A stretch of DNA of 64,000 bases from CAYWWM01 sp965198025 (GTDB taxonomy: Bacteria; Acidobacteriota; Terriglobia; 2-12-FULL-54-10), in assembly GCA_965198025.1 (NCBI GenBank), contig OZ240237.1:2542001-2606000 (forward strand). Direction: 5' to 3'. Under the pieces are notes generated by a model. That model was not told the origin of the DNA and did not search any database. It saw only the letters and a program-made list of their open reading frames with translations. Positions 42,694-51,367 of this stretch are shown here, piece after piece; the first letter of the stretch is position 1, and the number at the start of each line of letters is the position of its first letter. The position numbers and the translations under genes were made by a program.

Positions 42694-42800
42694 ATCTGGG
42701 GCTGTGAAACTGGGTTCCGGACAGGGGTATAGGCCCCCGGCCGGGTGGTCTTGATCGGACCGTGCGCTGCTCGCGAGGGAGAGGAAACCGGTGTGCCCGT

Positions 42801-43397
42801 TTAGCAACTCTCCCGCGCCTCGAATTCCTCCCGCAGAATGCCGTAGCTGCACAAATCCTCGAACGTTCCCCACTTCAGGACGTGCTGCCGCCAAGTCCCT
42901 TCGTAGGTCATGCTCAGTTTTTTCATCACCCGTCCGGAGGCTGGATTGCCTCCGAAGTGCGCCGCCCAGATGCGGTTCAGTCTCAGCGTTTCGAACCCGT
43001 AGCGCAGCACCGCCTCCGCTGCCTCGGTGATGTAGCCCCGGTTCCAGTACGGTTTACCGATCCAGAAAGCGATCTCGGCCCGGCAGTGCTCTTCCGCAAA
43101 TTCCAGGCCGATCATGCCGATCAGTTGTTTGCGGTTCCGCGGCACAATGGCAAAGCTGACGCTCTGCCCCGCGCGGTAGGCTTCTCGTTGCTTCCGGATC
43201 GCGCGTTCCGCCACCTCTTTTCTGCCGTAAGGATGTGGAATCTGCTCCATATTCTGGGCGACGGCGCGATCCCCCGCCAATTGCCGAATCCGCCCGGCGT
43301 CGTCCAGCCGCAGCCCTCGCAGCGTCAGCCGTCGGGTTGTGATCTGCGGCAGCCTGCGGGACTTTCGAGAGGATGCCTTTGTATCTGTGATTTCCAT
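42801..43397 (-). CDS. GNAT family N-acetyltransferase (RimJ/RimL-like)
   Basis: 198 residues. The RimJ-type layout is clear: ITTRRLTLRGLRLDDAGRIRQLAGDRAVAQNM, then IPHPYGRKEVAERAIRK. The acetyl-CoA-binding part is AEIAFWIGKPYWNRGYITEAAEAVLRYGFETLRLNRIWAAHFGGNPASGRVMKKLSMTYEG. It acetylates an amino group on a protein N-terminus or small molecule; the target is unknown. It is one of three intact cargo loci of the tRNA-Asn island. Confidence 0.87.
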   Translation of the reverse strand: MEITDTKASSRKSRRLPQITTRRLTLRGLRLDDAGRIRQLAGDRAVAQNMEQIPHPYGRKEVAERAIRKQREAYRAGQSVSFAIVPRNRKQLIGMIGLEFAEEHCRAEIAFWIGKPYWNRGYITEAAEAVLRYGFETLRLNRIWAAHFGGNPASGRVMKKLSMTYEGTWRQHVLKWGTFEDLCSYGILREEFEARESC

Positions 43398-43626
43398 TTT
43401 AGCTACGTCGGATTACGACTCTTCTACTCCGACACCCTGATAGAAGAATAGATCTTTCATCAACACGTTCCTTTAGCAGCCCAAGCCCCGTCAGTGCCTC
43501 TAAATTGAGGATCAACCCACAGGAGGCGACGACTCCGGGGGCATTCATCGACACGTCACCGCTCGGAAGCTGTTTCTTCGCCGATAAGGTCTTGGGGCAA
43601 TCGATCATACTTCAGCCTTCAGGTAC
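43398..43626. other. Island spacer without a supported gene
   Basis: 229 bp. A 69-codon minus-strand frame (43399-43608) is open but matches nothing I recognise, and it has no ribosome site. It may be degraded mobile-element sequence. Confidence 0.4.
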
Positions 43627-44043
43627 CTACAAAGCCCAAATTCGTCCTGGCATCGCCTCGAACAAGGGACGGGTCAAGTGACTCTCCACCAGCATCAGCC
43701 AATAGTATCGCGCCTGCTTGACCACGCCGCCGCCCGTCTTGACGAGCCGCTGCTGGATGCTCGTCAAGGACCATCTATCAATCCGCTTCGGCAGCACCAG
43801 CCGCCATAGATTCCCAAGGTTGTAGGCCAGTACGCTCAATTGTAGGCGAACCTCGTTCCCCCTAAAGCGATGGCAGGATTGCCGCGTCCAGTTCGTGGCC
43901 TGCTTGGCTTCTTTGATCCACTGCTCCGCCGTGCCCCGCTTGTTGTAGAAGCCCACAATCGAGCGACTCGGCAAGCTCACCTTCTCACCCATTGGGTGCT
44001 GACCTACATGGCACGTTGATGGGGCTTGAGCCCCTATCAACAA
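43627..44043 (-). mobile_element. IS1380-type transposase, C-terminal fragment
   Basis: The last 120 residues of the frame carry the IS1380 C-terminal pattern: SRSIVGFYNKRGTAEQWIKEAKQATNWTRQSCHRFRGNEVRLQLSVLAYNLGNLWR, then WSLTSIQQRLVKTGGGVVKQARYY. The catalytic N-terminal two thirds, including the first DDE residues, are missing; the first 18 codons of the frame are unrelated. No terminal inverted repeats could be assigned. It is an inactive remnant inside the island. Confidence 0.8.
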
Positions 44044-44372
44044 GGACGCTGAAGGCCACTACAAAATTGAAACGTCGGAACCAAATTGAAAAAGCGGGCT
44101 TAGATGGTTCCAGTCCCTGTCTCAACACAATTACCCTTCCCGGACCCTTATCGTGACAACAGAAAACGTCTCCACGCCTCCCTGTGTTGCCTGATTGGAC
44201 GCAATCCTAGTGGGTACGGTTTCGATTACATTCGGATGCGAATTGTCGGGAGATCGAGGAATGCTGTTTTCCTGTGCGCTGCAGTGTTGTAGACTTTGCC
44301 TGGGGCGGCCGCATCACCGGGAGCGATCCCTTCCGCCGGCGGCCACTTCATCCTCCTGGGAGAAAGATCCTT
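44044..44372. other. Intergenic stretch upstream of the island amidohydrolase
   Basis: 329 bp, AT-richer near 44060-44100 (ACAAAATTGAAAC and CAAATTGAAAAAG), which looks like mobile-element debris. No gene is supported. The amidohydrolase ribosome site (GGGAGAAAG) is at its right end. Confidence 0.5.
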
Positions 44373-46253
44373 ATGTACCGGAACGTGCTACTGGCAGCTG
44401 CCCTTTCCTTGCTGATCACTGTGGGCGCCTGGGCGCAATCAGGCTCGGTCGCATCCCGGCTCGTCTATCCGCAGATGATCTTACACAATGGCAAGATTGT
44501 CACGATGGACGACGACTCGTTTGAGTCCCGCGTGGGAACGATTGTCGAGGCAATGGCCATCCGGGACGGAAAGATCCTCGCCACCGGCACGAACACCGAG
44601 GTGCTGGAGCTAGCCGGCCCGGAGACGAAGCGCATCGACCTGAAGGGCCGCACCGTGCTGCCCAGCTTCATCATCACGCACGAGCACCCCATGGACTGGG
44701 CCTTCCAGGAGCCCCGCGCCCTGACGCATATCTTCCCCACCGACGACAACGACACGGTGATCCATCGCTGGATGCCGAACGTGACTCCGACGGAGCAGCT
44801 GGCGCTGTTCGACCCGATGATGAAGGAGGCGCTGGCGAAAGCGAAGCCGGGACAGTGGGTCTTTCTCAGCTTCAACTACGGTCCGGAATACGAGCACGCC
44901 ACGGAGATGGCGGAGCTGTTCGACATCTCCATCACCAAGGAATATCTGGACGCGCTCGCCCCGAACACTCCTGTCAAGGTCCGCAATGGATTCATCTCCT
45001 CGATCGTAAACACGAAGGCGCTGGACGCGCTGAAGGCCGTCCATCCGGTGATTCGCGACGAGGTGCTGCTGACCCGCGGCGGCGGTTTCAGCCGGCCCAT
45101 GGAACCGAACGCCATGTTCCGGGGAAAACGGTCGCAGCTGGCCGCCGTCCTGAAGGCCGAGCTGGAATGGTGGGCCGCCCACGGCATGTCCGCCTTTGCC
45201 TCCGGCCCCTACTCGTTCGGAACCATGGCGGCCTATAGCTATCTGGACCAGCGAGGGGAGATGCCCGTCCGATACGGTTGGGCCTATCCCGGCCCCGCCA
45301 TGGACATTGAAACCATGCGCTACATGGCCAGCCTGATCGGCACCGGCACCGACTACATCTGGCTGATGGGCATTTTCCAGGGGGCCAACGGCGGCAACTG
45401 CTCCACGGCTCCTATCCGGCAGGAGTACCGCGACAACCCGCTGCAGATCCTCCGGCGGCGCGAGTGTTTTGACGGTTTCAAGGGCGAGCCCTGGAACGAG
45501 GAACTGGAAAACGCCATCCGTGGCGGGATGCGCGTGGCCGGCATTCACGTCAGCGGCGACATCGAGGTCGACAACCTGATGGACGCCATCGAGAAGATCA
45601 GCAAGGAAGAGGGCATGACCATGGAAGAGATCCGCGCCAAGCGCCACGCCTTCGATCACAGTTCCGGCGTGCCGCGCCACGAGCAGATCCCCCGCATGAA
45701 GGAGCTCGGCATGATGGCCAGCCTTAACAACAACCTGCTCTGGGAGCCCCCGGGCGTGGTGCCGAACATGGCCGGCACATCCATGTTCGCGCAGATTCAC
45801 GGCACCGAATACACCAGCTGGGTATCACCGCGCAACAGCCTAACGGAGGCCGGCGTGATGAGCACGTTCGAGATCGACCGCCCGTTTGCGAACAAGATTT
45901 TCTTCTTCCTGCACAAGGGCATGACCCGGTACAACGAGCGCGACCGCACGGTTTATGGGCCCGGCGAGCGCACGGACCGCATCATCCAGCTAAAGGCGAT
46001 CACGCGCTGGGGCGCCTATTACCTCCTGAAGGAAGACGTGCTCGGGACGCTGGAGCCGGGCAAGTTCGCCGACTTCATCATCCTGGACCGCGACTACCTC
46101 ACCGTCCCGGAGGACGAGATCCCGAACCTGAAGGTCCTGATGACCGTCGTCGGCGGCAAGACCGTTCATCTCACCGCCGACCTGGGCAGCGAGATCGGCA
46201 TGGAGCCGGTCGGCTATACCACCTGGACAGAGAAGATTCCTGAAGGCTGGTAA
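44373..46253 (+). CDS. Exported amidohydrolase (amidohydrolase 3 family)
   Basis: 626 residues from ATG 44373; the leader (MYRNVLLAAALSLLITVGAWAQS) is a signal peptide. The N-terminal beta-sandwich (MILHNGKIVTMDDDSFESRVGTIVEAMAIRDGKILATG) and the metal motif in FIITHEHPMDWAF (H-x-H) identify the superfamily. RHAFDHSSGVPRHEQIPRMKELGMMASLNNNL is characteristic of YtcJ-like amidohydrolase 3 proteins. The ending LGTLEPGKFADFIILDRDYLTVPEDEIPNLKVLMTVVGGKTV closes the sandwich. It hydrolyses an amide or ester of unknown identity, probably in the periplasm. It is the largest cargo gene of the tRNA-Asn island. Confidence 0.9.
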   Translation: MYRNVLLAAALSLLITVGAWAQSGSVASRLVYPQMILHNGKIVTMDDDSFESRVGTIVEAMAIRDGKILATGTNTEVLELAGPETKRIDLKGRTVLPSFIITHEHPMDWAFQEPRALTHIFPTDDNDTVIHRWMPNVTPTEQLALFDPMMKEALAKAKPGQWVFLSFNYGPEYEHATEMAELFDISITKEYLDALAPNTPVKVRNGFISSIVNTKALDALKAVHPVIRDEVLLTRGGGFSRPMEPNAMFRGKRSQLAAVLKAELEWWAAHGMSAFASGPYSFGTMAAYSYLDQRGEMPVRYGWAYPGPAMDIETMRYMASLIGTGTDYIWLMGIFQGANGGNCSTAPIRQEYRDNPLQILRRRECFDGFKGEPWNEELENAIRGGMRVAGIHVSGDIEVDNLMDAIEKISKEEGMTMEEIRAKRHAFDHSSGVPRHEQIPRMKELGMMASLNNNLLWEPPGVVPNMAGTSMFAQIHGTEYTSWVSPRNSLTEAGVMSTFEIDRPFANKIFFFLHKGMTRYNERDRTVYGPGERTDRIIQLKAITRWGAYYLLKEDVLGTLEPGKFADFIILDRDYLTVPEDEIPNLKVLMTVVGGKTVHLTADLGSEIGMEPVGYTTWTEKIPEGW

Positions 46254-46504
46254 ACCGCAGGTTCGCAGAGGAATTGGCGTGAGGAGAGGTGAACTCACCT
46301 TGGGCGCCCGCCGGGCGGTTGCGCGACCGTGGGAATCCTGCTAGAGTCTCCCGCTTATGAACCTTCCCGTCGCCTCGGTCATCGCCTGCGGAACTGCTCA
46401 AAAGCTTGGCGGCCATTGACCTGTAACCGATCAGATGGTGCTGCACCGCTGAGTTCGCGCAACCCGTTGTTTCCTTACTCCCGTTCGGGTCTGAAACCGC
46501 AAGG

Positions 46505-46912
46505 TCATGGTCCGCGCCAAAGCCGAAGCGAAGTGTAGTCCGCGATGTGGCTGAAATCCCGGTCGGTCGACAGCATGACAAGTTTATGGCCGATGCAAAG
46601 CTGGGCGAGCAACGCATCAATGGTTCCGACCTGAATGCCGTGTCGGCGGCATTCGTTGCGCAGGCGGGCCGCGGCGATATGGTCGTCGCGCGTCGGCACA
46701 ATCATGGCAATGTCAGCGAAGCGGTTGGTGATTCGCGCCCCGACGCGCGGGCCGCGGCTGCCCTGCAACAATTCCTGGAGTACCAGGCCGGTCGTGTAGA
46801 CTATCTCGCCGCCGCTGAGCGCCTCCCGCAGGCGCAGCACCTCGGAGCATTCCGGCGACGAATCCCGTCTGAGTGCCAGAGACCAGACGCTGGTATCCAC
46901 GAACAGGTTCAC
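46505..46912 (-). CDS. VapC-type PIN-domain toxin
   Basis: 135 residues from GTG 46912 (VNLFVDTSVWSLALRRD). The four acidic PIN positions are present: Asp in VDTSVW, Glu in LVLQELLQG, Asp in VGTIDALLAQ and Asp in STDRDFSHIADY. VapC toxins are magnesium-dependent RNases, often cutting tRNAs, and are neutralised by VapB. The start overlaps the antitoxin stop (GTGA), the usual coupled order. It probably stabilises the island that carries it. Confidence 0.9.
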   Translation of the reverse strand: MNLFVDTSVWSLALRRDSSPECSEVLRLREALSGGEIVYTTGLVLQELLQGSRGPRVGARITNRFADIAMIVPTRDDHIAAARLRNECRRHGIQVGTIDALLAQLCIGHKLVMLSTDRDFSHIADYTSLRLWRGP

Positions 46913-47109
46913 TTGCGAGTCCGCTCGCGCTTGTAGTCGTAGTCGCCGTCCCAATCCAGCTTCCCGAACAGATCGAGCAGCCGTTCCTGCCCCCGGCGCG
47001 CGATGAATTCCCGCAAGGCGCGGTTGACGGTGGCTTTTTTGGTTTTCTCGCCACCGATCTTCAATGCCTTGTCGAGCAGGTCCGGATCAATCGCAAGGTT
47101 CGTTGCCAT
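46909..47109 (-). CDS. VapB-type antitoxin
   Basis: 66 residues from ATG 47109 (MATNLAIDPDLLDKALKIGGEKTKKATVNRALREFIARRGQ). This is a ribbon-helix-helix DNA-binding domain typical of VapB (DUF2191-like) antitoxins. The C-terminal tail (LLDLFGKLDWDGDYDYKRERTRK) would wrap the toxin. It overlaps vapC by 4 bp, and an inverted repeat directly upstream is the likely operator. Confidence 0.9.
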   Translation of the reverse strand: MATNLAIDPDLLDKALKIGGEKTKKATVNRALREFIARRGQERLLDLFGKLDWDGDYDYKRERTRK

Positions 47110-47110
47110 T

Positions 47111-47138
47111 GTGTTATTTTCCACACATATAATAACAC
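47111..47138. promoter_or_regulatory. Operator-like inverted repeat of vapBC
   Basis: GTGTTATT (47111-47118) and AATAACAC (47131-47138) form a perfect 8-bp inverted repeat with 12 bp between, immediately upstream of the antitoxin ATG. This is the standard place for VapB or VapBC autoregulation. Confidence 0.6.
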
Positions 47139-47169
47139 ATATCCTGTATCCTGCTCCCAAGTTGCATCG

Positions 47170-47490
47170 TCAAGCTCGATTTTTTCGCTCCCTCCCGGCG
47201 CGCTGGCGCTCGAATCCCTCAAAGACCACGGGAGCGCGTGACGTTAGTGGTAATTTCGGTAGGCGTGGAACCGCTTCGAGGTGTGCCTGACGGCGGCGGC
47301 AGTCCCAGCAGAGAAGATGGCTCTCGATGTCTTCCAGGCGCATTCCACGCTCCGCGAACGGGCAGCAGTCAAGGATGTCGCGCGGCTCCAACCACGACTG
47401 ACGCCCGCAGGCTTTACATTCCACAATGAGCAACCAGCCTCCATCGGCGGCTGGGTATTCCCAGCATGTGAGGCATTGAATCTGCGGCAC
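47170..47490 (-). CDS. Small zinc-ribbon-like protein
   Basis: 106 residues from GTG 47490. Cysteine pairs suggest metal binding: CLTC near residue 6, CKAC near 25, CC near 42 and CWDC near 61. Between them is LEPRDILDCCPFAERGMRLEDIESHLLC, a pattern seen in short conserved zinc-ribbon proteins of unknown role. The start coincides with the point where the integrase remnant on the plus strand begins, so the N-terminus may have been trimmed at a recombination junction. The call rests on the cysteine pattern alone. Confidence 0.5.
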   Translation of the reverse strand: MPQIQCLTCWEYPAADGGWLLIVECKACGRQSWLEPRDILDCCPFAERGMRLEDIESHLLCWDCRRRQAHLEAVPRLPKLPLTSRAPVVFEGFERQRAGRERKNRA

Positions 47491-47712
47491 GCCACGTGGC
47501 TCACGTTCCGCAGGACTTACTGCTCATGGGCTCACGACAAGAATGTTCCAGAAAAGATCGTCGCGGAGCTGATGGGCCACTCCAATGTCAGCACCACCCT
47601 CAACGTGTACACTCAGGTCCTGCACGACTCGGTACGTGTCGCGGCAGACCGCATCGGCGAGGAATTGTTCAGTATTGTTCAGTCGGGCAAGGGGACGAGC
47701 GAGCTGATCCAC

Positions 47713-47715
<3 letters not shown>
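47491..47715 (+). pseudogene. Tyrosine recombinase (integrase) C-terminal fragment
   Basis: 75 codons read ATWLTFRRTYCSWAHDKNVPEKIVAELMGHSNVSTTLNVYTQVL, the C-terminal catalytic part of a phage-type integrase. The Arg, the GH(S) motif and the nucleophile Tyr are present, but the His of HxxR is Leu (WLTFRR). Everything upstream is lost; the open frame continues left only as the antisense of the zinc-ribbon gene. It ends 5 bp before the tRNA-Asn, as expected for an integrase that used this tRNA as target. Confidence 0.85.
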
Positions 47716-47795
<80 letters not shown>

Positions 47796-48132
47796 GTGGC
47801 AAGCCCCGTGCGGACTCAGCTACTTGCATAACAAGAGAAGCAGGCATCTGTCAAGTCATTAGACGGAGATGGATTCGGCGCGAAAGGCTTTTTCTGCAAC
47901 GGAACGAGCGCGGCGGAAGGGACAGCAGGGAAAGCATGCCCGTGCCGACGACACCCCATTGGACCGCCCGCAAGACACGGCTTCCCCGAATGCAATTGCC
48001 GAACGCAGGGTTTCCATGTTACTAATGGAAAGTTCGGATGCAGGACGATTCCGGCACGAGACTCCTTCTCCGCGGAAAACCAACTCTTGGGCATTCGCTC
48101 CGATCAGTCTAGCGGCACACTTGGCAAATAGC
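47796..48132. other. Region between tRNA-Asn and the Oar-like receptor
   Basis: 337 bp. It holds the tRNA promoter at 47826-47854. The receptor frame is open back to 47869, but the extra 88 residues lack family features, so they are treated as untranslated. Confidence 0.5.
47826..47854 (-). promoter_or_regulatory. Promoter of tRNA-Asn
   Basis: Minus-strand consensus -35 TTGACA (47854-47849), a 17-bp spacer and TTATGC (47831-47826). The start would be near 47818, about 23 nt before the mature tRNA end. Confidence 0.65.
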
Positions 48133-51100
48133 ATGATCTGCGAAACGATTGCAGGAAGAAGTGAATTCCGAACGGCAGCAGCCTGGATTGTGTTGCTGCT
48201 GCTCACCCAATCGGCGGCCGGCGCGCCACCACTTTCGGGCGACGAAGCCCTGGTTCGAGGCACGATTCAGGATGCTGCCGGCAGTCCCGCAGCGGGCGCG
48301 CGGGTGACAGCGAGAAACCTCGCCTCGGACGAGACGCGATCGGCCGTGAGTGGGGCCGACGGACGATTTGAGATTGGGCAACTGCCGCCGGGCCCCTATC
48401 AAGTGGAGATTACGGCAAGCGGCGATGAGGCTCCGGTGTCGCAACAGATCGAATTGGGCAGCGGCGAAACCCGAGCCATTACGTTCGTGCTGGAGACCGG
48501 TTCCCAGCGTGCCGGCAGCGGCCCGCCCGAAGAAGAATTCCCCGGAATGCGGCGAGAAGAGGAAGAGGCGACCCGCCCGTTGTCCTCTGCGAGCGGCAAC
48601 CTGATCGAGGAAAGCCAGCTCGTCGGCCTGCCGCTCAACGGCCGCAGTTACAGCCAACTGGCGACACTGCAATCGGACGTAACGGATACGGAATCCGGAT
48701 CGGCCTCGCGCGGCACCGGCGGAGGCAGTTTGACCATGGCCGGCGGCCGGTCCTTGTCCAACAACTTCTTGCTGGACGGCACCAGCATCATGAACGCGGA
48801 TAACCGAGCGCCCCGCAGCGCGGCCGGCGTGCAACTGGGCTCCGACGCGGTCTACGAGGTGCGAGTGTTCAGCACGTACTATGGGGCGGAGTACGGCCGG
48901 ACGAGCGGCGGCGTGCTGAACTCCATCACGCGCTCCGGAACGCCGCAGATCCACGGAACGTTGTTCGAGTATTTTCGCAACAGCAAGCTCGACGCGCGCA
49001 ACTTCTTCGACAAGGAAGCCGAGCCTCCCCCGTTCAAACGCAACCAGTTCGGGTTCACGATCACCGGACCGGTCGTCCCGGACCGGACGTTCTTCATGGC
49101 AAGCTTCGAAGCCATGCGGGACCGGCTGTCCGAAACGGCGGTGAACTATTTCCCCGACGAAGGAGCCCGCACCGGCGATTTGGGAAACGGGCGCATTATC
49201 CCGGTCCGACCCAGCGTGCGGCCCTATCTCGACCTCTACCCCATTCCGAATGACGTGCGCCTGGGCCGAGGCATCGGCCGGAACCTGGCTCCGCAGTTCC
49301 AGCCCACGAACGAGAATTTCCTGACCGTGCGCGTGGACCACAAGCTAACCGACCGCGACAGTTTCTTTGCCCGCTATACGTTCGATGACGCCAGCAGCCG
49401 GGTTCCCGATGAGTCGTACTTGTTTGAGGGGGAGAACCAGAGCCGCCAGCAGTACTTTACGCTGGTCGGCAGCCATACGTTCAGCCCCCGGACGCTGACC
49501 TCCGTCCGGCTGGGCTACAGCCGTCCCGGCTTGTCCGAGCAAGATGTTTCGAACGTGGCGATTCCGCGCGAACTCTACTTTGTTCCCGACTCCCCACAGT
49601 TCGGGCGGATTCAGGTACCCGGACTGAGCGACTTCGGGCCGCGCGGCGGATTGCCTCAAGCCAGCTTGGTGAATTCGTTCCAGTTCGCCGAAGACGTGTT
49701 CCTGCAACGCGGGTTGCACGCCCTCAAACTGGGGCTCGAGGTCCACCGCTATCGCACGGACGTCTTCAACTCTTGGGGCCAACACGGCTTCTGGGACTTC
49801 AACAGCCTGGAAGGCTTTCTGCAAGCCGGACCGGCGGGCACCAGCCTGTGGGTGTCACTGCCGGGTTCCGAGAGCGCTCACGGCTACCGGCAGACCCTGG
49901 CGGGCTTCTACGTGCAGGACGAATACCGCGTCCGGCCCAACCTGGCGCTCAGCCTGGGGCTTCGTTATGAATTCACCACCAGGATCCGCGACACCCAGAA
50001 CCGCATTGCGTTCATCCCGGACCGGCTGCGGGACAGCGACGTCCGGATCGGGGAGTTCACCCGAGATAACCCGAGCCTGCGAAACTTCGCTCCGCGCGTC
50101 TCGATTTCGTGGTCTCCACGAGCGAGCGGGGAGACCAATATCAGCGCCGGGTTCGGCGTGTACTATGACCAAGTGCTCGCCTATGCGGCGGTCCCGCTAA
50201 AGAATTCGGCGCCCTACTATCAGGTGGTGAACAACTTCAACTTTGATTCTTCCACCGTGTTTCCCGACGCCGTGGGCGCCGCTGCCGGAGGGCAGCCCCA
50301 GATTCAGGTTATGGACTACGACGGGATGCGGACTCCCATGCTACTGCGCTACAATTTTTCCATACGCCAGGAGGCTCCCGGAGGCTGGCAGCTCCAGGCT
50401 TCTTACGCCGGCGCACGGGGCAATCATTTGTTCCGGCGCTACGAGTCGAACCGGTTCCCAACCCCGATCACGGAACCGGACGGCTCCCTGTTCTTCCCCT
50501 CCGAACAGGAGCGGTCCGCGGTGAACCCGGCGTTCGGCTCCGTGAATCTCCTCGGCACCGATGCCCAATCCTTCTACAACGCATTGCAGCTCTCGGCCAG
50601 CCGGAACGTGGGGCGCGGAATTTCCTTGCGAGCGGGCTATAGCTACAGCAAGTCCGTGGACGACGCCTCGACCATTGATTGGGGCAACCTGCAGTACGCC
50701 CTCGACCGGAAACTGGACCGCGGTCCTTCCGACTTCGATCTCCGCCACCGCCTCGTCTTCAATTACTTTTACACGCTCCCCTTCGGCAGCCAGCAGGGCG
50801 GCGGCGTATCGGGAGTTCTGGCCAAGGTGCTGGGCGGCTGGCGGCTGGGCGGCATCGCATCGCTTCGGTCCGGAACGCCGTTTTCAGCAGAAATGAACGT
50901 CCGGTACCCGAATTACCTGTTCGCAGCCAGCCGACCGGACCTGCTTCCGGGCCGCGACAACAATCCGACCGAAGGGACCACGGGGGGCTGCGGCAGGATG
51001 GCTTCCGGCCGTGAACTCGGCGGGCCGGAACTCTACTATGACCCCTGCTCGTTCGCGGCTCCGCCGCCGGGGCGTCTCGGCAATCTCGGCCGCAATACGA

Positions 51101-51351
51101 TCATTGCGCCGAGCGTCTTCAGCATGGATTTTTCCTTGCAGCGAGAGTTTCTCCTGGACGCAACCAAGCGGCTGCAGTTCCGCGCCGAGATCTTCAACCT
51201 TCCCAATCACTCGAACTTCGATGTTCCTACCGGCGGCGGCATTACGGTCTTCTCTGGCGAGTCCGCGGAGCGCACCTCGACGGCTGGGCGCATCAACAGC
51301 ACCGGCACGACATCCCGCCAGATTCAATTTGCACTGCGGTTTTCGTTCTGA
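48133..51351 (+). CDS. Oar-like TonB-dependent receptor with carboxypeptidase-regulatory domain
   Basis: 1072 residues from ATG 48133, which provides a signal peptide (AAAWIVLLLLTQSAAGAPP); its ribosome site is weak. An N-terminal carboxypeptidase-regulatory domain (VRGTIQDAAGSPAAGARVTARN, GRFEIGQLPPGPYQVEITASG) precedes a plug (VGLPLNGRSYSQLATLQ, NNFLLDGTSIM, VYEVRVFSTYYGAEYGRTSGGVLNSITRSGT). A large barrel follows, ending GTTSRQIQFALRFSF. This is the acidobacterial Oar/TonB receptor type, probably for importing or displaying large glycans or peptides. It lies just outside the right edge of the tRNA-Asn island and is convergent with cca. Confidence 0.9.
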   Translation: MICETIAGRSEFRTAAAWIVLLLLTQSAAGAPPLSGDEALVRGTIQDAAGSPAAGARVTARNLASDETRSAVSGADGRFEIGQLPPGPYQVEITASGDEAPVSQQIELGSGETRAITFVLETGSQRAGSGPPEEEFPGMRREEEEATRPLSSASGNLIEESQLVGLPLNGRSYSQLATLQSDVTDTESGSASRGTGGGSLTMAGGRSLSNNFLLDGTSIMNADNRAPRSAAGVQLGSDAVYEVRVFSTYYGAEYGRTSGGVLNSITRSGTPQIHGTLFEYFRNSKLDARNFFDKEAEPPPFKRNQFGFTITGPVVPDRTFFMASFEAMRDRLSETAVNYFPDEGARTGDLGNGRIIPVRPSVRPYLDLYPIPNDVRLGRGIGRNLAPQFQPTNENFLTVRVDHKLTDRDSFFARYTFDDASSRVPDESYLFEGENQSRQQYFTLVGSHTFSPRTLTSVRLGYSRPGLSEQDVSNVAIPRELYFVPDSPQFGRIQVPGLSDFGPRGGLPQASLVNSFQFAEDVFLQRGLHALKLGLEVHRYRTDVFNSWGQHGFWDFNSLEGFLQAGPAGTSLWVSLPGSESAHGYRQTLAGFYVQDEYRVRPNLALSLGLRYEFTTRIRDTQNRIAFIPDRLRDSDVRIGEFTRDNPSLRNFAPRVSISWSPRASGETNISAGFGVYYDQVLAYAAVPLKNSAPYYQVVNNFNFDSSTVFPDAVGAAAGGQPQIQVMDYDGMRTPMLLRYNFSIRQEAPGGWQLQASYAGARGNHLFRRYESNRFPTPITEPDGSLFFPSEQERSAVNPAFGSVNLLGTDAQSFYNALQLSASRNVGRGISLRAGYSYSKSVDDASTIDWGNLQYALDRKLDRGPSDFDLRHRLVFNYFYTLPFGSQQGGGVSGVLAKVLGGWRLGGIASLRSGTPFSAEMNVRYPNYLFAASRPDLLPGRDNNPTEGTTGGCGRMASGRELGGPELYYDPCSFAAPPPGRLGNLGRNTIIAPSVFSMDFSLQREFLLDATKRLQFRAEIFNLPNHSNFDVPTGGGITVFSGESAERTSTAGRINSTGTTSRQIQFALRFSF

Positions 51352-51367
51352 GGGAAAAAGAAGGCCG

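Noticed and set aside
47281..47490. N-terminal part of the plus-strand frame leading into the integrase fragment
   Set aside because: It has no integrase features and is the complement of the zinc-ribbon gene.
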